Below, piece after piece: positions 45,063-53,867 of a DNA stretch of 64,000 nucleotides. The DNA is from Bog-473 sp963779735. Its GTDB lineage: Bacteria; Actinomycetota; Acidimicrobiia; Acidimicrobiales; RAAP-2. Made by a program: the position numbers and the translations under genes. Each line of letters begins with the position of its first letter. The first letter of the stretch is position 1. The stretch is taken from positions 62,001 through 126,000 of the forward strand of contig CAVZZJ010000002.1 of NCBI GenBank assembly GCA_963779735.1, in the 5' to 3' direction. The notes beneath the pieces are model-generated. The model ran no database searches and was not told the DNA's origin. It worked only from the letters and a program-made list of their open reading frames with translations.

Positions 45063-45566
45063 GTGCCACCCAAAGAGGGGATCGGAGACCGTTGGCGCGG
45101 GCTGCCGGGATACGCCCAGGGCGCGGCCGGGGCTGTGGTCGTTGCGGTGATCCTTGCGGCCCTGACGCAGAACCTCCTCCTTGCGTTCCTAGTCGGCCTA
45201 GTGTGGGCACTGTACGCGTTCGTCCTCCCGAGTTTCGAGCGTGGACGCAAACGGCTTACCCTCGCCGCAGTCCTCTTTTCTGTCGGCCTGCTGTTCTGTA
45301 CCGCACACATTTATTATCCGGGATACGACTGCGGAACGGTGCTGGAACACCCGATTCGCAACCCGACGAGCGTGTAGATGGTCCAAGCCAGCTTGAAGGG
45401 CTACCGGGGAACGGGTCCGTACTCGCTTCTCGGGAGCTGCCCGTCCCAGATGACAGGGTTTCGCAACGACACAATCGGATTCTTCGTCGCAGCGTTGATC
45501 TTCTTTCTCTTCGCAGCCCGCTCTAACCATGTTGCAAGGCAGGCCAGTGCGGCCAAAGACGGATGA
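45063..45566 (+). pseudogene. four-helix membrane protein interrupted by an in-frame TAG
   Basis: GTG 45063 starts VPPKEGIGDRWRGLPGYAQG, followed by helices GAVVVAVILAALTQNLLLAF, GLVWALYAFVLP and LTLAAVLFSVGLLFC and the loop YYPGYDCGTVLEHP. TAG at 45375-45377 then interrupts. ATG 45378 in the same frame continues with LLGSCPSQMTGFRN and a last helix IGFFVAALIFFLFA, ending at 45566. The extracytoplasmic cysteines on both sides (DCG and SCP) suggest one original protein. As read, two shorter products result. Confidence 0.55.
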
Positions 45567-45594
45567 TCCTTGCTTTTGGTTTCATGGCCGGTGC

Positions 45595-45830
45595 TCAGGT
45601 GGATGGCGTACTCGCGAGATTTTTTCGACCCTTCGGGGCATGTCTCTCGCACGCCTCGATGTACCAGGTCCGACCCGTGACGTCCTTCCATTGGCCCTTC
45701 CACACCGGCGGCTCGTAGCAATGAGTCGCTCGTAGCTGGTCTGAGTAGACCATGCGGATGCAGCGCCGGGGGCTGGACCGAGAAGGTCCGGATCAGTCCC
45801 CAGGCTCGGGCATGCGGTCCAATGGCGAAG
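45595..45830 (-). pseudogene. small Cys/His-rich protein family, member 4, frameshifted
   Basis: One frame gives LAFAIGPHARAWGLIRTFSV-QP, the next RCIRMVYSDQLRATHCYEPP, VWKGQWKDVTGRTW and YIEACERHAPKG before TGA at 45595. The spacing C..RMVY..HC..W.G..W..CERH is that of members 1-3. The frames meet at a run of five C (near 45764-45770); with four C they would join. No start codon is obvious because the 5' part overlaps the end of the gene at 45832. Confidence 0.5.
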
Positions 45831-45831
45831 G

Positions 45832-46143
45832 CTAGCCCTTTGGTCTTCCGCGGTCCGATCCATGTCCCAGGTGAGCGCTCAAGCTCTCGTCGACGTCCTT
45901 AACCACCGTCCCATCGGGACGGATGATGAGTTCTCGATAGCGGTCACCCTTGCGGTCGTAGATGCGGGTAAGTCGTCGCCATTCGCCCGAGGCCCGGTGA
46001 TAACTCTCACCGAACTCTTCTTCGGTGGCATAGCGGCCGCCTGGCACTCTCTCCCCCGATCGAGTGCGCCCGCCGACGTGGGTGGTTCCAATAGCCATTG
46101 CGGCCGGTGGGAACACCTCGACGGAGGGGGCGTCTTCAGTCAC
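45832..46143 (-). CDS. hypothetical protein (103 aa)
   Basis: Starts MTEDAPSVEVFPPAAMAIGT; the central GESYHRASGEWRRLTRIYDR and YRELIIRPDGTVVKDVDESL suggest a small beta-sheet protein. It directly precedes the broken Cys/His-rich member 4 on the same strand. No family recognised. Confidence 0.6.
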   Translation of the reverse strand: MTEDAPSVEVFPPAAMAIGTTHVGGRTRSGERVPGGRYATEEEFGESYHRASGEWRRLTRIYDRKGDRYRELIIRPDGTVVKDVDESLSAHLGHGSDRGRPKG

Positions 46144-46265
46144 GCACCCACGATAGGGGTCACAACGAAGTCACAGACGCTTGCGGATTGCCCCGGACGG
46201 CGAATCATGTGGCCCCTATCGCCCGACGGAGCCGCTAGGTCCGAGCGGGATGCAGACTGAGGGTC

Positions 46266-46850
46266 ATGCGCAAGCGGCCGGGCCTCGCTGTAGTCGCCCT
46301 CCTGGCCGCTGGGTGCACGTCGGCGCCAGTTCACCCCCATTCGGTGATGCATCCCGCGGTCCCGACCACCAGCTCTTGTGGTGGGGTGCTGGGGGCGTTG
46401 GGCGACTGCCCGCGAGGAACCCCGACGACGGCGATTCCGACTACGACGACGACTCTCCCCAGTCTCCCCCTCTATTCCGCATCGGCGGCGGCCAAGTTCA
46501 CGGATTTCAGTCCCTGCTCGTTCCGACCGGACCCAGGAGCACCTGGCGATGACCGTCCCTCGACCAAAGGGAGCGTGACGACACCCCCTGAAGCCACCCA
46601 GGAGGCCGGGGAAGTTGAGATGCAGGTCTTAGATAGCTCAGGTACGGTGCTTGGCACAGGGAATCCGTTCACCCTAAATGGCGGCCCTGGTTCTTACTTC
46701 GTAACCCTCGACGCCGACTTTCCGGAAGCGTCTCACCCCGCCGAGTGCTTGCTCATTTGGCTTGCGCCACCTTCCACCGGGAGTCAATCCCAGCCTCCGC
46801 CAATACCCACGACAACGCCCACGCCGACCACCTACCCCGTGCTGCCTTGA
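46266..46850 (+). CDS. lipoprotein with Pro/Thr-rich regions
   Basis: A 194-residue protein with lipobox ALLAAGC after a short hydrophobic signal. Thr/Pro stretches flank a domain containing AKFTDFSPCSF, EVEMQVLDSSGTVLGTGNPF and SHPAECLLIW, with two cysteines likely paired. Similar in build to the lipoprotein at 19.3-20.0 kb, though I see no clear sequence match. Surface-anchored; function unknown. Confidence 0.65.
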   Translation: MRKRPGLAVVALLAAGCTSAPVHPHSVMHPAVPTTSSCGGVLGALGDCPRGTPTTAIPTTTTTLPSLPLYSASAAAKFTDFSPCSFRPDPGAPGDDRPSTKGSVTTPPEATQEAGEVEMQVLDSSGTVLGTGNPFTLNGGPGSYFVTLDADFPEASHPAECLLIWLAPPSTGSQSQPPPIPTTTPTPTTYPVLP

Positions 46851-47039
46851 GTGATCCCCACCAACCCGCCAGGCGGCGACAGCGATTGACAGCGCGATTG
46901 ACAGCCAAACCGCGACCAACGGGGTCCGGTGGCGACCAAGAGCGACCAACTAGCCCGGACCTTTCGCGCGTCCAGAGAGTTGGAGGTGATGCCATAGAGC
47001 TGAACTGACAACGACAAGCTCGTCGCCGCCCGCCGGGGC

Positions 47040-47260
47040 AAGTCCGGTCCGGGTAGCTACCAGGAGGCCCGGTAGCAGACTGGCGGCTCGATCTGGAAAC
47101 GGATCGGGTCGAAGCCCAGTGAAAGCCCCTTTGGGGGAAGCAACTGTGCGGTCCGCAGCATGAAGCGAAGCCTGCCGCGTCGTTAGGGGTCCTCGCCTTT
47201 GGGCGAGGAGCAGAGAGAGCTGAACCCGGGAAATCGGGGTGAAGGCCAGGTAGAGTGCGG
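47040..47260 (+). ncRNA. folded non-coding leader upstream of the DprA-like gene
   Basis: The 468-base gap 46851-47318 holds no gene, but its second half is a row of short perfect hairpins: GCTACC..GGTAGC, CGATC..GATCG, CCCC-TTT-GGGG, TGCG-GTC-CGCA, TCCTCGCC-TTTG-GGCGAGGA and CCCG-GGAAAT-CGGG. The density suggests a structured RNA or long structured 5' leader of the DprA-like gene. No family is identified. Confidence 0.35.
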
Positions 47261-47318
47261 GCAGCTGGAGGCGGCTCTGTGTACGGGCTGGTCGGCGCCA
47301 AGACCTTGAGGAACTGAC

Positions 47319-48191
47319 ATGGACGGCGCATTTTGGCGACTGACCGCTGCATTGACAGCGTTCGCCGCGTACCGGACGCCCGCCAAGATCCGAGCTGCAC
47401 TGAAGGCCGGCGGACCAGAGGCGGCGATCGAACCCTTCGCCCTCCTCCTCCCGCAGGATCATGTGGCGATCAATGATTCCGCTGCCGACCTGCTCCAACG
47501 TGGCGTCGACGCTCACCTGCTTGGCGGAGACAACTATCCGCCCTCCTTACGATCCATTGCGAGCGCGCCGCCGATCCTGTTCACGTTGGGCAACCGGGAG
47601 CTTCTCACGGCGCCATCGGTGGGAATGTGCGGCAGCCGCCAGACTTCGGAGCAGGGTCTTCGGGCAGCGATGGCGTGCGGAGAAGAGGTTGCGAGCCATG
47701 GTCTGACGATCGTGAGCGGCTACGCCAAAGGTGTCGACACGCAAACGCATTTGGCTGCGCTCCAATCTGGCGGCCAGACGGTCATAGTCCTAGCGGAAGG
47801 CATAAATCACTTCCGGAAAAAACGAGATTTCACGTCTACCGGCTTGCCACTGGATAGGGTCCTGGTGGTTTCACAATTCGAGCCCCCCAGGCCCTGGTCG
47901 GTCGGGGGAGCGATGAACCGAAACGGGGTCATTGCCGGGCTTTCAAAGGCTCTAGTCGTCATTGAGGCGGGGGGGACGGGCGGAACACTCGACGCGGGGC
48001 TGCGCGCAATATCGCTCGGACGACCGGTCATCGCTCTGCAGTTCGAGTCGATGCCGACGCCGGCCGGAAACCAGGCACTTTTCGAGCGGGGCGCGGTCCC
48101 GGTTCGCTCACGCGGAGAGCTCGTCAGGGCTCTCGACGCCATTGACGGTTCCCATGAGGCACCAGAGCCATTGCGGTTTCAGTTTGGGTGA
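47319..48191 (+). CDS. DprA/Smf-like Rossmann-fold protein
   Basis: A 290-residue protein with the DprA core: VGMCGSRQTSEQGLRAAM, the SGxAxGxD..AH equivalent TIVSGYAKGVDTQTHLAAL, VIVLAEGINHF, and the phosphate-binding region NRNGVIAGLSKALVVIEAGG followed by TGGTLDAGLRAISLGRPVIA. The N-terminal ~70 residues are unlike standard DprA and there is no C-terminal winged helix. It may load recombinase on ssDNA or be a defence-associated variant; with no competence genes nearby the second is plausible but unproven. Confidence 0.75.
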   Translation: MDGAFWRLTAALTAFAAYRTPAKIRAALKAGGPEAAIEPFALLLPQDHVAINDSAADLLQRGVDAHLLGGDNYPPSLRSIASAPPILFTLGNRELLTAPSVGMCGSRQTSEQGLRAAMACGEEVASHGLTIVSGYAKGVDTQTHLAALQSGGQTVIVLAEGINHFRKKRDFTSTGLPLDRVLVVSQFEPPRPWSVGGAMNRNGVIAGLSKALVVIEAGGTGGTLDAGLRAISLGRPVIALQFESMPTPAGNQALFERGAVPVRSRGELVRALDAIDGSHEAPEPLRFQFG

Positions 48192-48497
48192 TGTTTTCTT
48201 GGCCTAGGTCAGCCAACCAGTGCGCAACCTGGCACTCGGTCATCTGCTTATCAGCCGGTGAAACGGATCGTTTCTTCGCCGTCTGTGCGCCAAGCGGACA
48301 CGTTCAGCGCATGGCGCAGGGTGGTGGAGCATCGCGCAGTCTTCCCTGACACAGATCGCTCGAAAATCGCCGCTGACCAGCGAGTCCGTCATATCTCTCA
48401 ACCTCGGCGGCGACAGCGCCTTCACGGAGCACGATCGAGGACTGCTCTCCATCAGGGCAACTCGTTGGCTCATAAGGTCCTCCCGGTGGCGTGCCCT

Positions 48498-48545
48498 TTG
48501 CCGTCCACTACATCAAGGTATACGATAATAGCTACAAGAAGCTAT
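48498..48545 (+). promoter_or_regulatory. promoter and palindromic operator of the RES-Xre operon
   Basis: A -35 box TTGCCG (48498-48503), 17-base spacer and -10 box TACGAT (48521-48526) are followed by ATAGCT-ACAAGA-AGCTAT (48528-48545). This perfect inverted repeat sits where autorepression by the antitoxin would occur. The antitoxin ATG is at 48575. The rest of the 48192-48497 gap shows no gene. Confidence 0.55.
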
Positions 48546-48574
48546 ACGTTCACCCACGCGATAGGCTGTACCTA

Positions 48575-48976
48575 ATGACTCAAGCAGTTGACTTCACGTC
48601 AGTTTGGGGGGCCTCCCACAAGGCGATGGTCACCAACTCCGTCTCTGACAAGGCCCGCTACCTGCTTTCAACCATCGGACCTCGGATCACAACGGCGGCT
48701 CTCGGCATGGCCGACGCCCGCCCTGTGAAGCACTGGGCTTCGGACCCCGATGACGGAGGCCCCAGGGAACACGTCGTGACGGAGCGCCTGGATGTCTTGT
48801 TTCGTATCACCCGTGCCGTATCGGACGCTTATGGCCCCCCGGTCGCGGCGACCTTCTGGCGATCGAGCAACCCCCAGCTCGACGATAACGCGCCGCTTCT
48901 CGTTCTGGCGGATGCCACGGAGCTCGATGACATGCGACCCGTGCTCGCAGCCGCCCGAGCCCTTCTCGAAGGCTAA
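48575..48976 (+). CDS. Xre/MbcA/ParS-type antitoxin
   Basis: I choose ATG 48575 (MTQAVDFTSVWGASHKAMVT) because promoter and operator lie just upstream of it; the frame is open to 48491. The protein has an N-terminal DNA-binding helical part (LGMADARPVKHWASDPDDGG). The C-terminal toxin-binding domain ends EHVVTERLDVLFRITRAVSD .. WRSSNPQLDDNAPLLVLAD, the DUF2384 pattern. Its TAA is immediately followed by the toxin ATG. It should neutralise the RES toxin and repress the operon. Confidence 0.8.
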   Translation: MTQAVDFTSVWGASHKAMVTNSVSDKARYLLSTIGPRITTAALGMADARPVKHWASDPDDGGPREHVVTERLDVLFRITRAVSDAYGPPVAATFWRSSNPQLDDNAPLLVLADATELDDMRPVLAAARALLEG

Positions 48977-49693
48977 ATGCCAGCTGATCTTCCCGACGAC
49001 GCGGTCGCGCTGTATCCCGATGCCGGGACGCTTCGAGTTCACCCCGACCCGGGGTGGCTCGCGCCGGCTGAGCCCGAAAATCCGGGCAGCAATCGGTTCG
49101 ATGATCCCCTCGGCTACGTTGCTGTGCGCTACAGCGCCACACGGCTAGTCGGTTGTCTGCTCGAGACAATGAGTCGATTTCGACGTCATGGTGATGCCGA
49201 GGAGCGCCTCGCTCAGATCGAAGGACTGGAGGAGGGCGATGTCGAGTACGACGCCGGCGATCCAAATCCACTCCGGCTTTGGCTCTCAGCACAAAGAGTT
49301 GGCACGATCCAGTTGGATCAATTGGGCGACTTGATCCATCTTGAGTCGGACACCATGCTCCGCTTGCTGGATAAGCATCCCGGTGTGCGCGCCGCAATCT
49401 CTGTGCTCGATCCAGAACAGCACCTAGACGTTGCTCTCTTGCGGCTGAGCGGCCGGAAGCTGGGTCGGCCCATTAGTCAGGCAGTAGGGGTTGCAGTGAG
49501 AGAGAACTACCCGGGCGCACTCGGCGTGGGCTATCGATCGCGCTTCTCCACCGATGAACCTTGCTACGCCATTTGGGAATCCACTTCGGTGTCGGTGCAG
49601 ACGATACCTCTCGATCCTTCCAATGCCCATCATCGAGAGGCTGTGGGGCACGTGGCGGCGCGCTTCGAGTTGGCACTGCCCGAGGGCTGGTAG
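48977..49693 (+). CDS. RES-domain toxin
   Basis: A 238-residue protein beginning immediately after the antitoxin stop. RES hallmarks are visible: NRFDDPLGYVAVRYSATRLV (Arg near the active site), GCLLETMSRFRRH with the Glu, and CYAIWESTSV carrying the Ser. Characterised family members degrade NAD+ by phosphorolysis or hydrolysis and arrest growth. Paired with the Xre-type antitoxin, this is a complete type II toxin-antitoxin locus. Confidence 0.85.
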   Translation: MPADLPDDAVALYPDAGTLRVHPDPGWLAPAEPENPGSNRFDDPLGYVAVRYSATRLVGCLLETMSRFRRHGDAEERLAQIEGLEEGDVEYDAGDPNPLRLWLSAQRVGTIQLDQLGDLIHLESDTMLRLLDKHPGVRAAISVLDPEQHLDVALLRLSGRKLGRPISQAVGVAVRENYPGALGVGYRSRFSTDEPCYAIWESTSVSVQTIPLDPSNAHHREAVGHVAARFELALPEGW

Positions 49694-49885
49694 GTGTCCG
49701 TCCTCCCCGATAGGCCCGGAGGCACAATCTATGAGGGTCAGGTGACCATTCTGTATGCCAAAAACATCCCAACAAACATCCCTACTATTTCGTAATTCTC
49801 TGCCCGATCGGGTGCTCTAATCGACCGAGAAAACCCTGCTCAGCGCACCTCCACACCACCGGACATCACCTGACGCCGACGCTTA

Positions 49886-51161
49886 GGATCCACCACAGAT
49901 TAACTCGCGAGATAGTAATCTCTCGGTGTGGAGCTGTCTCCTGAGGATCTGAGTGGATTCTTCGACACCGTGCTGCCACACCTCAATGAGCTGCAGGCCC
50001 GTGTGGTGGCAGGTGCCATGGCCGAGGCGTTAGGTCGGGGGGGCCAGGCTCGGGTGGTCGAAGCGTCGGGGATGAGTTCGTCGACCATCTACAAATCGGT
50101 CGCAGAGGTGCGTACCGGGATCGACCCGTCGGATCGCCAACGTGCTGTCGGCGGAGGGGACAAGCCGGCGATCGATAAACAGCCCGGCTTGCTCGAAGCG
50201 CTCGACGAACTGGTCCATCCCTCCACGCGTGGCACGCCGATGTCGGCGCTGCGCTGGACGCTGAAATCGACCTACGACCTGGCAACCGACCTCCAGGCCC
50301 AGGGGTATCGGGCCTCGGCGGAGCTGGTGCGCAGGTTGCTCCACCAGATGGGCTACAGCCTCCAGGCGCCGGCCAAGCAGAACGAGGGCACCTCGCATCC
50401 GGACCGTGACGGCCAATTCCGCTACATCAACGACCTGGTCGTCCGCCGGCTGAAACTCGGTGAACCGGTCATCAGCGTGGATACCAAGAAGAAGGAACTG
50501 ATCGGCAACTTCGCCAACGGTGGGCGCGAATGGCAACCGGCCGGCGAGCCGACCCGGGTCAACGTGCACGACTTCGCCGATCGAGCGTTGGGTGAGTTCG
50601 CCAAAGCCATCCCCTATGGGGTCTACGACGTCGGCAATGACGAAGGCTGGGTATCGGTCGGCGACACCGCGGATACCGCAGAGTTCGCCGTCGAGTCGAT
50701 CCGCCGCTGGTGGAACCAGATGGGGCGGGCCCGCTTCCCCGAGGCCTCCACCTTGTTGATCACCGCCGACGCCGGCGGATCGAACGGACCGAGGGTGCGG
50801 GCGTTCAAGTACCACCTGGCCAAGCTGGCCGCGGAAACCGGCCTCTCCATCACGGTCTGTCACTATCCACCCGGCACGTCGAAGTGGAACAAAATCGAGC
50901 ACCGTCTCTTCAGCTTCATCTCGATCAACTGGAGGGGTCGGTCGCTCACCGACGTCCGCACCATCGTCGAGCTCATCACTGCCACCAAGACCAAGACCGG
51001 TCTCACCGTCCAGTGCGGCTACGACCCCAACTGGTATCCGACCGGCGTCAAGATCAGCGGCCCTGACTACGCCTCCATCCCGCTGCGCCCCCACGACTGG
51101 CACGGCGAGTGGAACTACAGCATCGCTGCGTGAATCGCGCGAGATATCCCGCGGCGGGCCC
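49886..51161 (+). mobile_element. ISAzo13-type insertion sequence, copy 3
   Basis: A 1,276-bp copy in the opposite orientation to copies 1 and 2, flanked by TTA at 49883-49885 and 51162-51164. It lies between the RES toxin and an integrase fragment. Confidence 0.92.
49928..51133 (+). CDS. ISAzo13-type transposase, copy 3
   Basis: Identical 401-residue product to copies 1 and 2, starting 42 bases inside the GGATCC end of the element. Confidence 0.92.
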   Translation: MELSPEDLSGFFDTVLPHLNELQARVVAGAMAEALGRGGQARVVEASGMSSSTIYKSVAEVRTGIDPSDRQRAVGGGDKPAIDKQPGLLEALDELVHPSTRGTPMSALRWTLKSTYDLATDLQAQGYRASAELVRRLLHQMGYSLQAPAKQNEGTSHPDRDGQFRYINDLVVRRLKLGEPVISVDTKKKELIGNFANGGREWQPAGEPTRVNVHDFADRALGEFAKAIPYGVYDVGNDEGWVSVGDTADTAEFAVESIRRWWNQMGRARFPEASTLLITADAGGSNGPRVRAFKYHLAKLAAETGLSITVCHYPPGTSKWNKIEHRLFSFISINWRGRSLTDVRTIVELITATKTKTGLTVQCGYDPNWYPTGVKISGPDYASIPLRPHDWHGEWNYSIAA

Positions 51162-51294
51162 TTAGCAGAATCCCGCCTATCGGCCGGCTCACCGTCACTA
51201 GCGCTCTGGCCAGGGAGTACCGGCTGATTACTTAGGTGGGCGTGCGCGTCATGTGCGCGTAACTTCTCAAATGCGCCATCTACGGCGGCCCTTG

Positions 51295-51510
51295 TCAGAT
51301 CCTCGCCCTCGGGCCATAAACCAGAGCTTGGATCTCGGATCTCCGTATCGAAACCAACGGGCGATTGCCGATTTGTGGGTATACGTGACGACGAAGATTG
51401 GTCTCGACGTTTACGGCGGTCGAAGGGCGATGAGTCTGGCTGGTACGCCACTGTTCGGCGTAGTCCTTGAACGAAATCTTCCCCGCCTCGGCGTCAATGT
51501 CCGCGATTTT
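51295..51510 (-). pseudogene. tyrosine integrase arm/core-binding fragment
   Basis: The frame gives ADIDAEAGKISFKDYAEQWR, THRPSTAVNVETNLRRHVYP and QIGNRPLVSIRRSEIQALVY, the SAM-like N-terminal domain of phage-type integrases. The N-terminus is cut by the IS21 left end at about 51511, and the catalytic domain is missing on the side of ISAzo13-type copy 3. Both flanks are mobile DNA. Confidence 0.65.
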
Positions 51511-51644
51511 TGAATCTCCCCACCCTCGATCACTGAAATTCCCCACCCTGTCCCGGTGAGCTGAACCATCCACCCGCGGAGTTGGGCCCCCTTCGAAGCT
51601 GACGAGCGACCAAGCCAGCCAGCTCGAAGGGAGACCCGCTCCGC

Positions 51645-52946
51645 ATGCTCACACATGGGGAAGACGTGGAAGTACATGCACTCAGACACAGGGGATGGAC
51701 GATCTCGGCGATCGCCCGGCATCTCGGTCGGGACCGAAAGACGGTCCGGGCCTACATCAACGGGGAGAGGGTCCCTGGTGTCCGGGCCAGATCGGCCCCT
51801 GATCCGCTCGTGCCCTACACGAAGTATCTGGCGGCCCGGTTCGTCGACGACCCGCACGTCTGGGCCTCAGCCCTCTACGACGAGGTCAGGCGGCTCGGCT
51901 ATGAGCTCAGCTACCCGAGCTTCGCCCGCCAGGTGCGCCTGGCCGGGCTCCGGCCGCACTGCGAAGCCTGCTCGGGGGTCAAAGGGCGCGACACCATCGA
52001 GATCGACCATCCGCCGGGTGAGGAGATCCAGTGGGACTGGTTCGAGCGGCGCAATGCTCCGTGGGGAGCGACGGCCTACGTGCTGTTGGGCACGCTGCCG
52101 CACTCGGGCAAAGTGTGCGGCGTGCTGGCCGAGAAGACGGACCAGGCCCATTTGATTGAGGCCATCGACGAGGTGCTCCGGCGCCTGGGCGGGACACCGA
52201 GGGTGTGGCGGACCGATCGACTGGCCACGGTGATCGTGCCCGGGACGGGCGATGTCCAGCCCTCCTTCGCTCCGGTGGCCAAGCACTACGGGGCCGTCGT
52301 CGAGCCCTGTCCACCCCGGCGCGGGAATCGAAAGGGTGCGGTCGAGTCCTCGGTGCGCTTCGTCTCGGGACGCTGGTGGCGCACCATGGGAGCGACCACC
52401 CCCGAGGAGGCCCAGCGCTCCCTCGACGCCTTCTGCGCCACCATCGGTGACGGGCGCGAGCGTCGTGGACCGAACGGTGAGCGCACCACCGTCGGTGAGT
52501 TGGCCGACACCGAGCCGCTGCTCGCACTCCCGCCCGTCCCGTTCCCCGCCACCACCGAGGTCGAGCGCGTGGTGGCCGACAACGCCAGCGTCGCCTTTCG
52601 TGGCAACCGCTACTCGGTGCCGCCAGGGCTCTCGGGGGTGACGCTGCAGGTCCGGCACCGGTTGTCGTCTCCGACCATCGACGTGGTGGCTCCTTCGGGG
52701 GCGATCCTCGTCACCCACCGTCTCGCTCCCGCCGGCTCTGGTGCCCTGGTGCGCAGCCGCGAGCACAAAGAGGCGCTCGAGGCGGCCGTGCTCAGCGCGT
52801 TCACCACAGCCCGCCCGTGCGACAAGAAGGCCAACCGGCCGCCGGGCAAAGAGGCACTCGAAGAGGCAGCACGGCTGCTCGGCCCCATCGGGCGTGAGCC
52901 CGTCGTCGACCTCAGCGTCTATGGCGAGATCGCGGAGGGACGATGA
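51645..52946 (+). CDS. istA: IS21-family transposase IstA
   Basis: A 433-residue protein: N-terminal helix-turn-helix (HRGWTISAIARHLGRDRKTV), DDE core with IQWDWFERRNAPWG, VWRTDRLATV and NRKGAVESSVRFV, and C-terminal beta-barrel (RVVADNASVAFRGNRYSVPP). It overlaps istB by ATGA. Confidence 0.92.
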   Translation: MLTHGEDVEVHALRHRGWTISAIARHLGRDRKTVRAYINGERVPGVRARSAPDPLVPYTKYLAARFVDDPHVWASALYDEVRRLGYELSYPSFARQVRLAGLRPHCEACSGVKGRDTIEIDHPPGEEIQWDWFERRNAPWGATAYVLLGTLPHSGKVCGVLAEKTDQAHLIEAIDEVLRRLGGTPRVWRTDRLATVIVPGTGDVQPSFAPVAKHYGAVVEPCPPRRGNRKGAVESSVRFVSGRWWRTMGATTPEEAQRSLDAFCATIGDGRERRGPNGERTTVGELADTEPLLALPPVPFPATTEVERVVADNASVAFRGNRYSVPPGLSGVTLQVRHRLSSPTIDVVAPSGAILVTHRLAPAGSGALVRSREHKEALEAAVLSAFTTARPCDKKANRPPGKEALEEAARLLGPIGREPVVDLSVYGEIAEGR

Positions 52947-53731
52947 GCGAGTCCTCCACCTATCAACAGATCCGCTCACACCTGGCCTACCTGCGTCTTG
53001 GTGCCGCGGCCGAGGCACTGCCGGGCGAACTCGACCATGCCCGGGAGGAGAAGCTCGGACATTCGGAGTTCTTGCACCGCCTCTTGGAGGTCGAAGTGAA
53101 GGCGACCGAGATCAGGCGTCGGGCCGGACTTGAGCGATTCGCCTGCCTGCCCTCGCCATGGACACTGGACGACTTCGACTTCAGTGCCCAGCCCTCGGTC
53201 GACAAGAAGCTGATGACCGAGCTCGGTACGCTGCGCTTCTTAGAAGACGCCACCAATGTGCTCTTGATCGGGCCGCCCGGCGTCGGCAAGACCATGCTCG
53301 CCGTGGGGTTGGCCCGAGCCTCGATCAACGCTGGCTATCGGACCTACTACACGACGGCCGCCGACCTGGCCGCCCGCTGCCACCGGGCTGCACTCGAAGG
53401 ACGGTGGGCTACGACCATGCGGTTCTTCGCCGGACCGAGGCTCCTCGTCATCGATGAGGTGGGCTATCTGCCGCTTCAGAGCGAAGCGGCTGCTGCGTTG
53501 TTCCAGGTCATCACCCAGCGCTACCTCAAGAGCTCCATCGTGATGACAACCAACCTCGGGGTGAGTTCATGGGGAAAGATCTTCGACGACCCCATGGTGG
53601 CCGCCGCCATGCTCGACCGCCTCTTGCACCGTAGCGTCGTGTTCAACATCGACGGCGAGAGCTACCGCATGCGCTCCCATCGGGCCCGCACCGAAGGGCT
53701 CCGAAAGGGGGTGTCCAAGGTCAAGGAGTAA
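52943..53731 (+). CDS. istB: IS21-family helper ATPase IstB
   Basis: A 262-residue DnaA-like AAA+ protein with Walker A IGPPGVGKTMLAVGLARA and Walker B RLLVIDEVGYLPLQSEA, and a terminal MLDRLLHRSVVFNIDGESYR. It is coupled to istA by a four-base overlap and is required for target selection in this family. Confidence 0.93.
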   Translation: MSESSTYQQIRSHLAYLRLGAAAEALPGELDHAREEKLGHSEFLHRLLEVEVKATEIRRRAGLERFACLPSPWTLDDFDFSAQPSVDKKLMTELGTLRFLEDATNVLLIGPPGVGKTMLAVGLARASINAGYRTYYTTAADLAARCHRAALEGRWATTMRFFAGPRLLVIDEVGYLPLQSEAAAALFQVITQRYLKSSIVMTTNLGVSSWGKIFDDPMVAAAMLDRLLHRSVVFNIDGESYRMRSHRARTEGLRKGVSKVKE

Positions 53732-53848
53732 AATGAAGGAAAACTCACCGGTCCATCAACTGGGGAATTTCGTTGATCGCCTCTGGGAAGTTTCGGAAAT
53801 CGGCGGCATCAATCCACTCCCCTCGTCGAATCCGGTCTTACCCTGAAT

Positions 53849-53862
53849 CGAACATATGTTCG
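53849..53862. promoter_or_regulatory. LexA-type SOS box
   Basis: CGAACATATGTTCG is a perfect 14-base palindrome matching the actinobacterial/Bacillus SOS consensus CGAAC-N4-GTTCG. It ends five bases before the ATG of the small gene at 53868. A TACCCT -10-like box lies at 53838-53843, so a bound repressor would block transcription of that gene. Confidence 0.7.
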
Positions 53863-53867
53863 TATCC

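Larger units (their letters stand above)
51511..53795 (+). mobile_element. IS21-family insertion sequence
   Basis: Ends share GATCA-..-GAAATTCCCCA: left TGAATCTCCCCACCCTCGATCAC (in part) from 51511, right complement of CTTCCCAGAGGCGATCAACG up to about 53795. Between them lie istA and istB. The exact right boundary and target duplication are uncertain. Insertion interrupts an integrase gene. Confidence 0.7.

Noticed and set aside
35497..45566. Reassignment of TAG to an amino acid
   Set aside because: In the duplicated WhiB and 72-residue genes, TAG in copy A corresponds to TGA and TAA in copy B at the same position, so TAG behaves as a normal stop.
46950..47516. - strand 188-codon ORF overlapping the DprA-like start
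   Set aside because: It is antisense to the DprA N-terminus and the folded leader, with no motif or ribosome site.
51867..53018. - strand 383-codon ORF opposite istA
   Set aside because: Antisense of the IS21 transposase, which has complete catalytic motifs.
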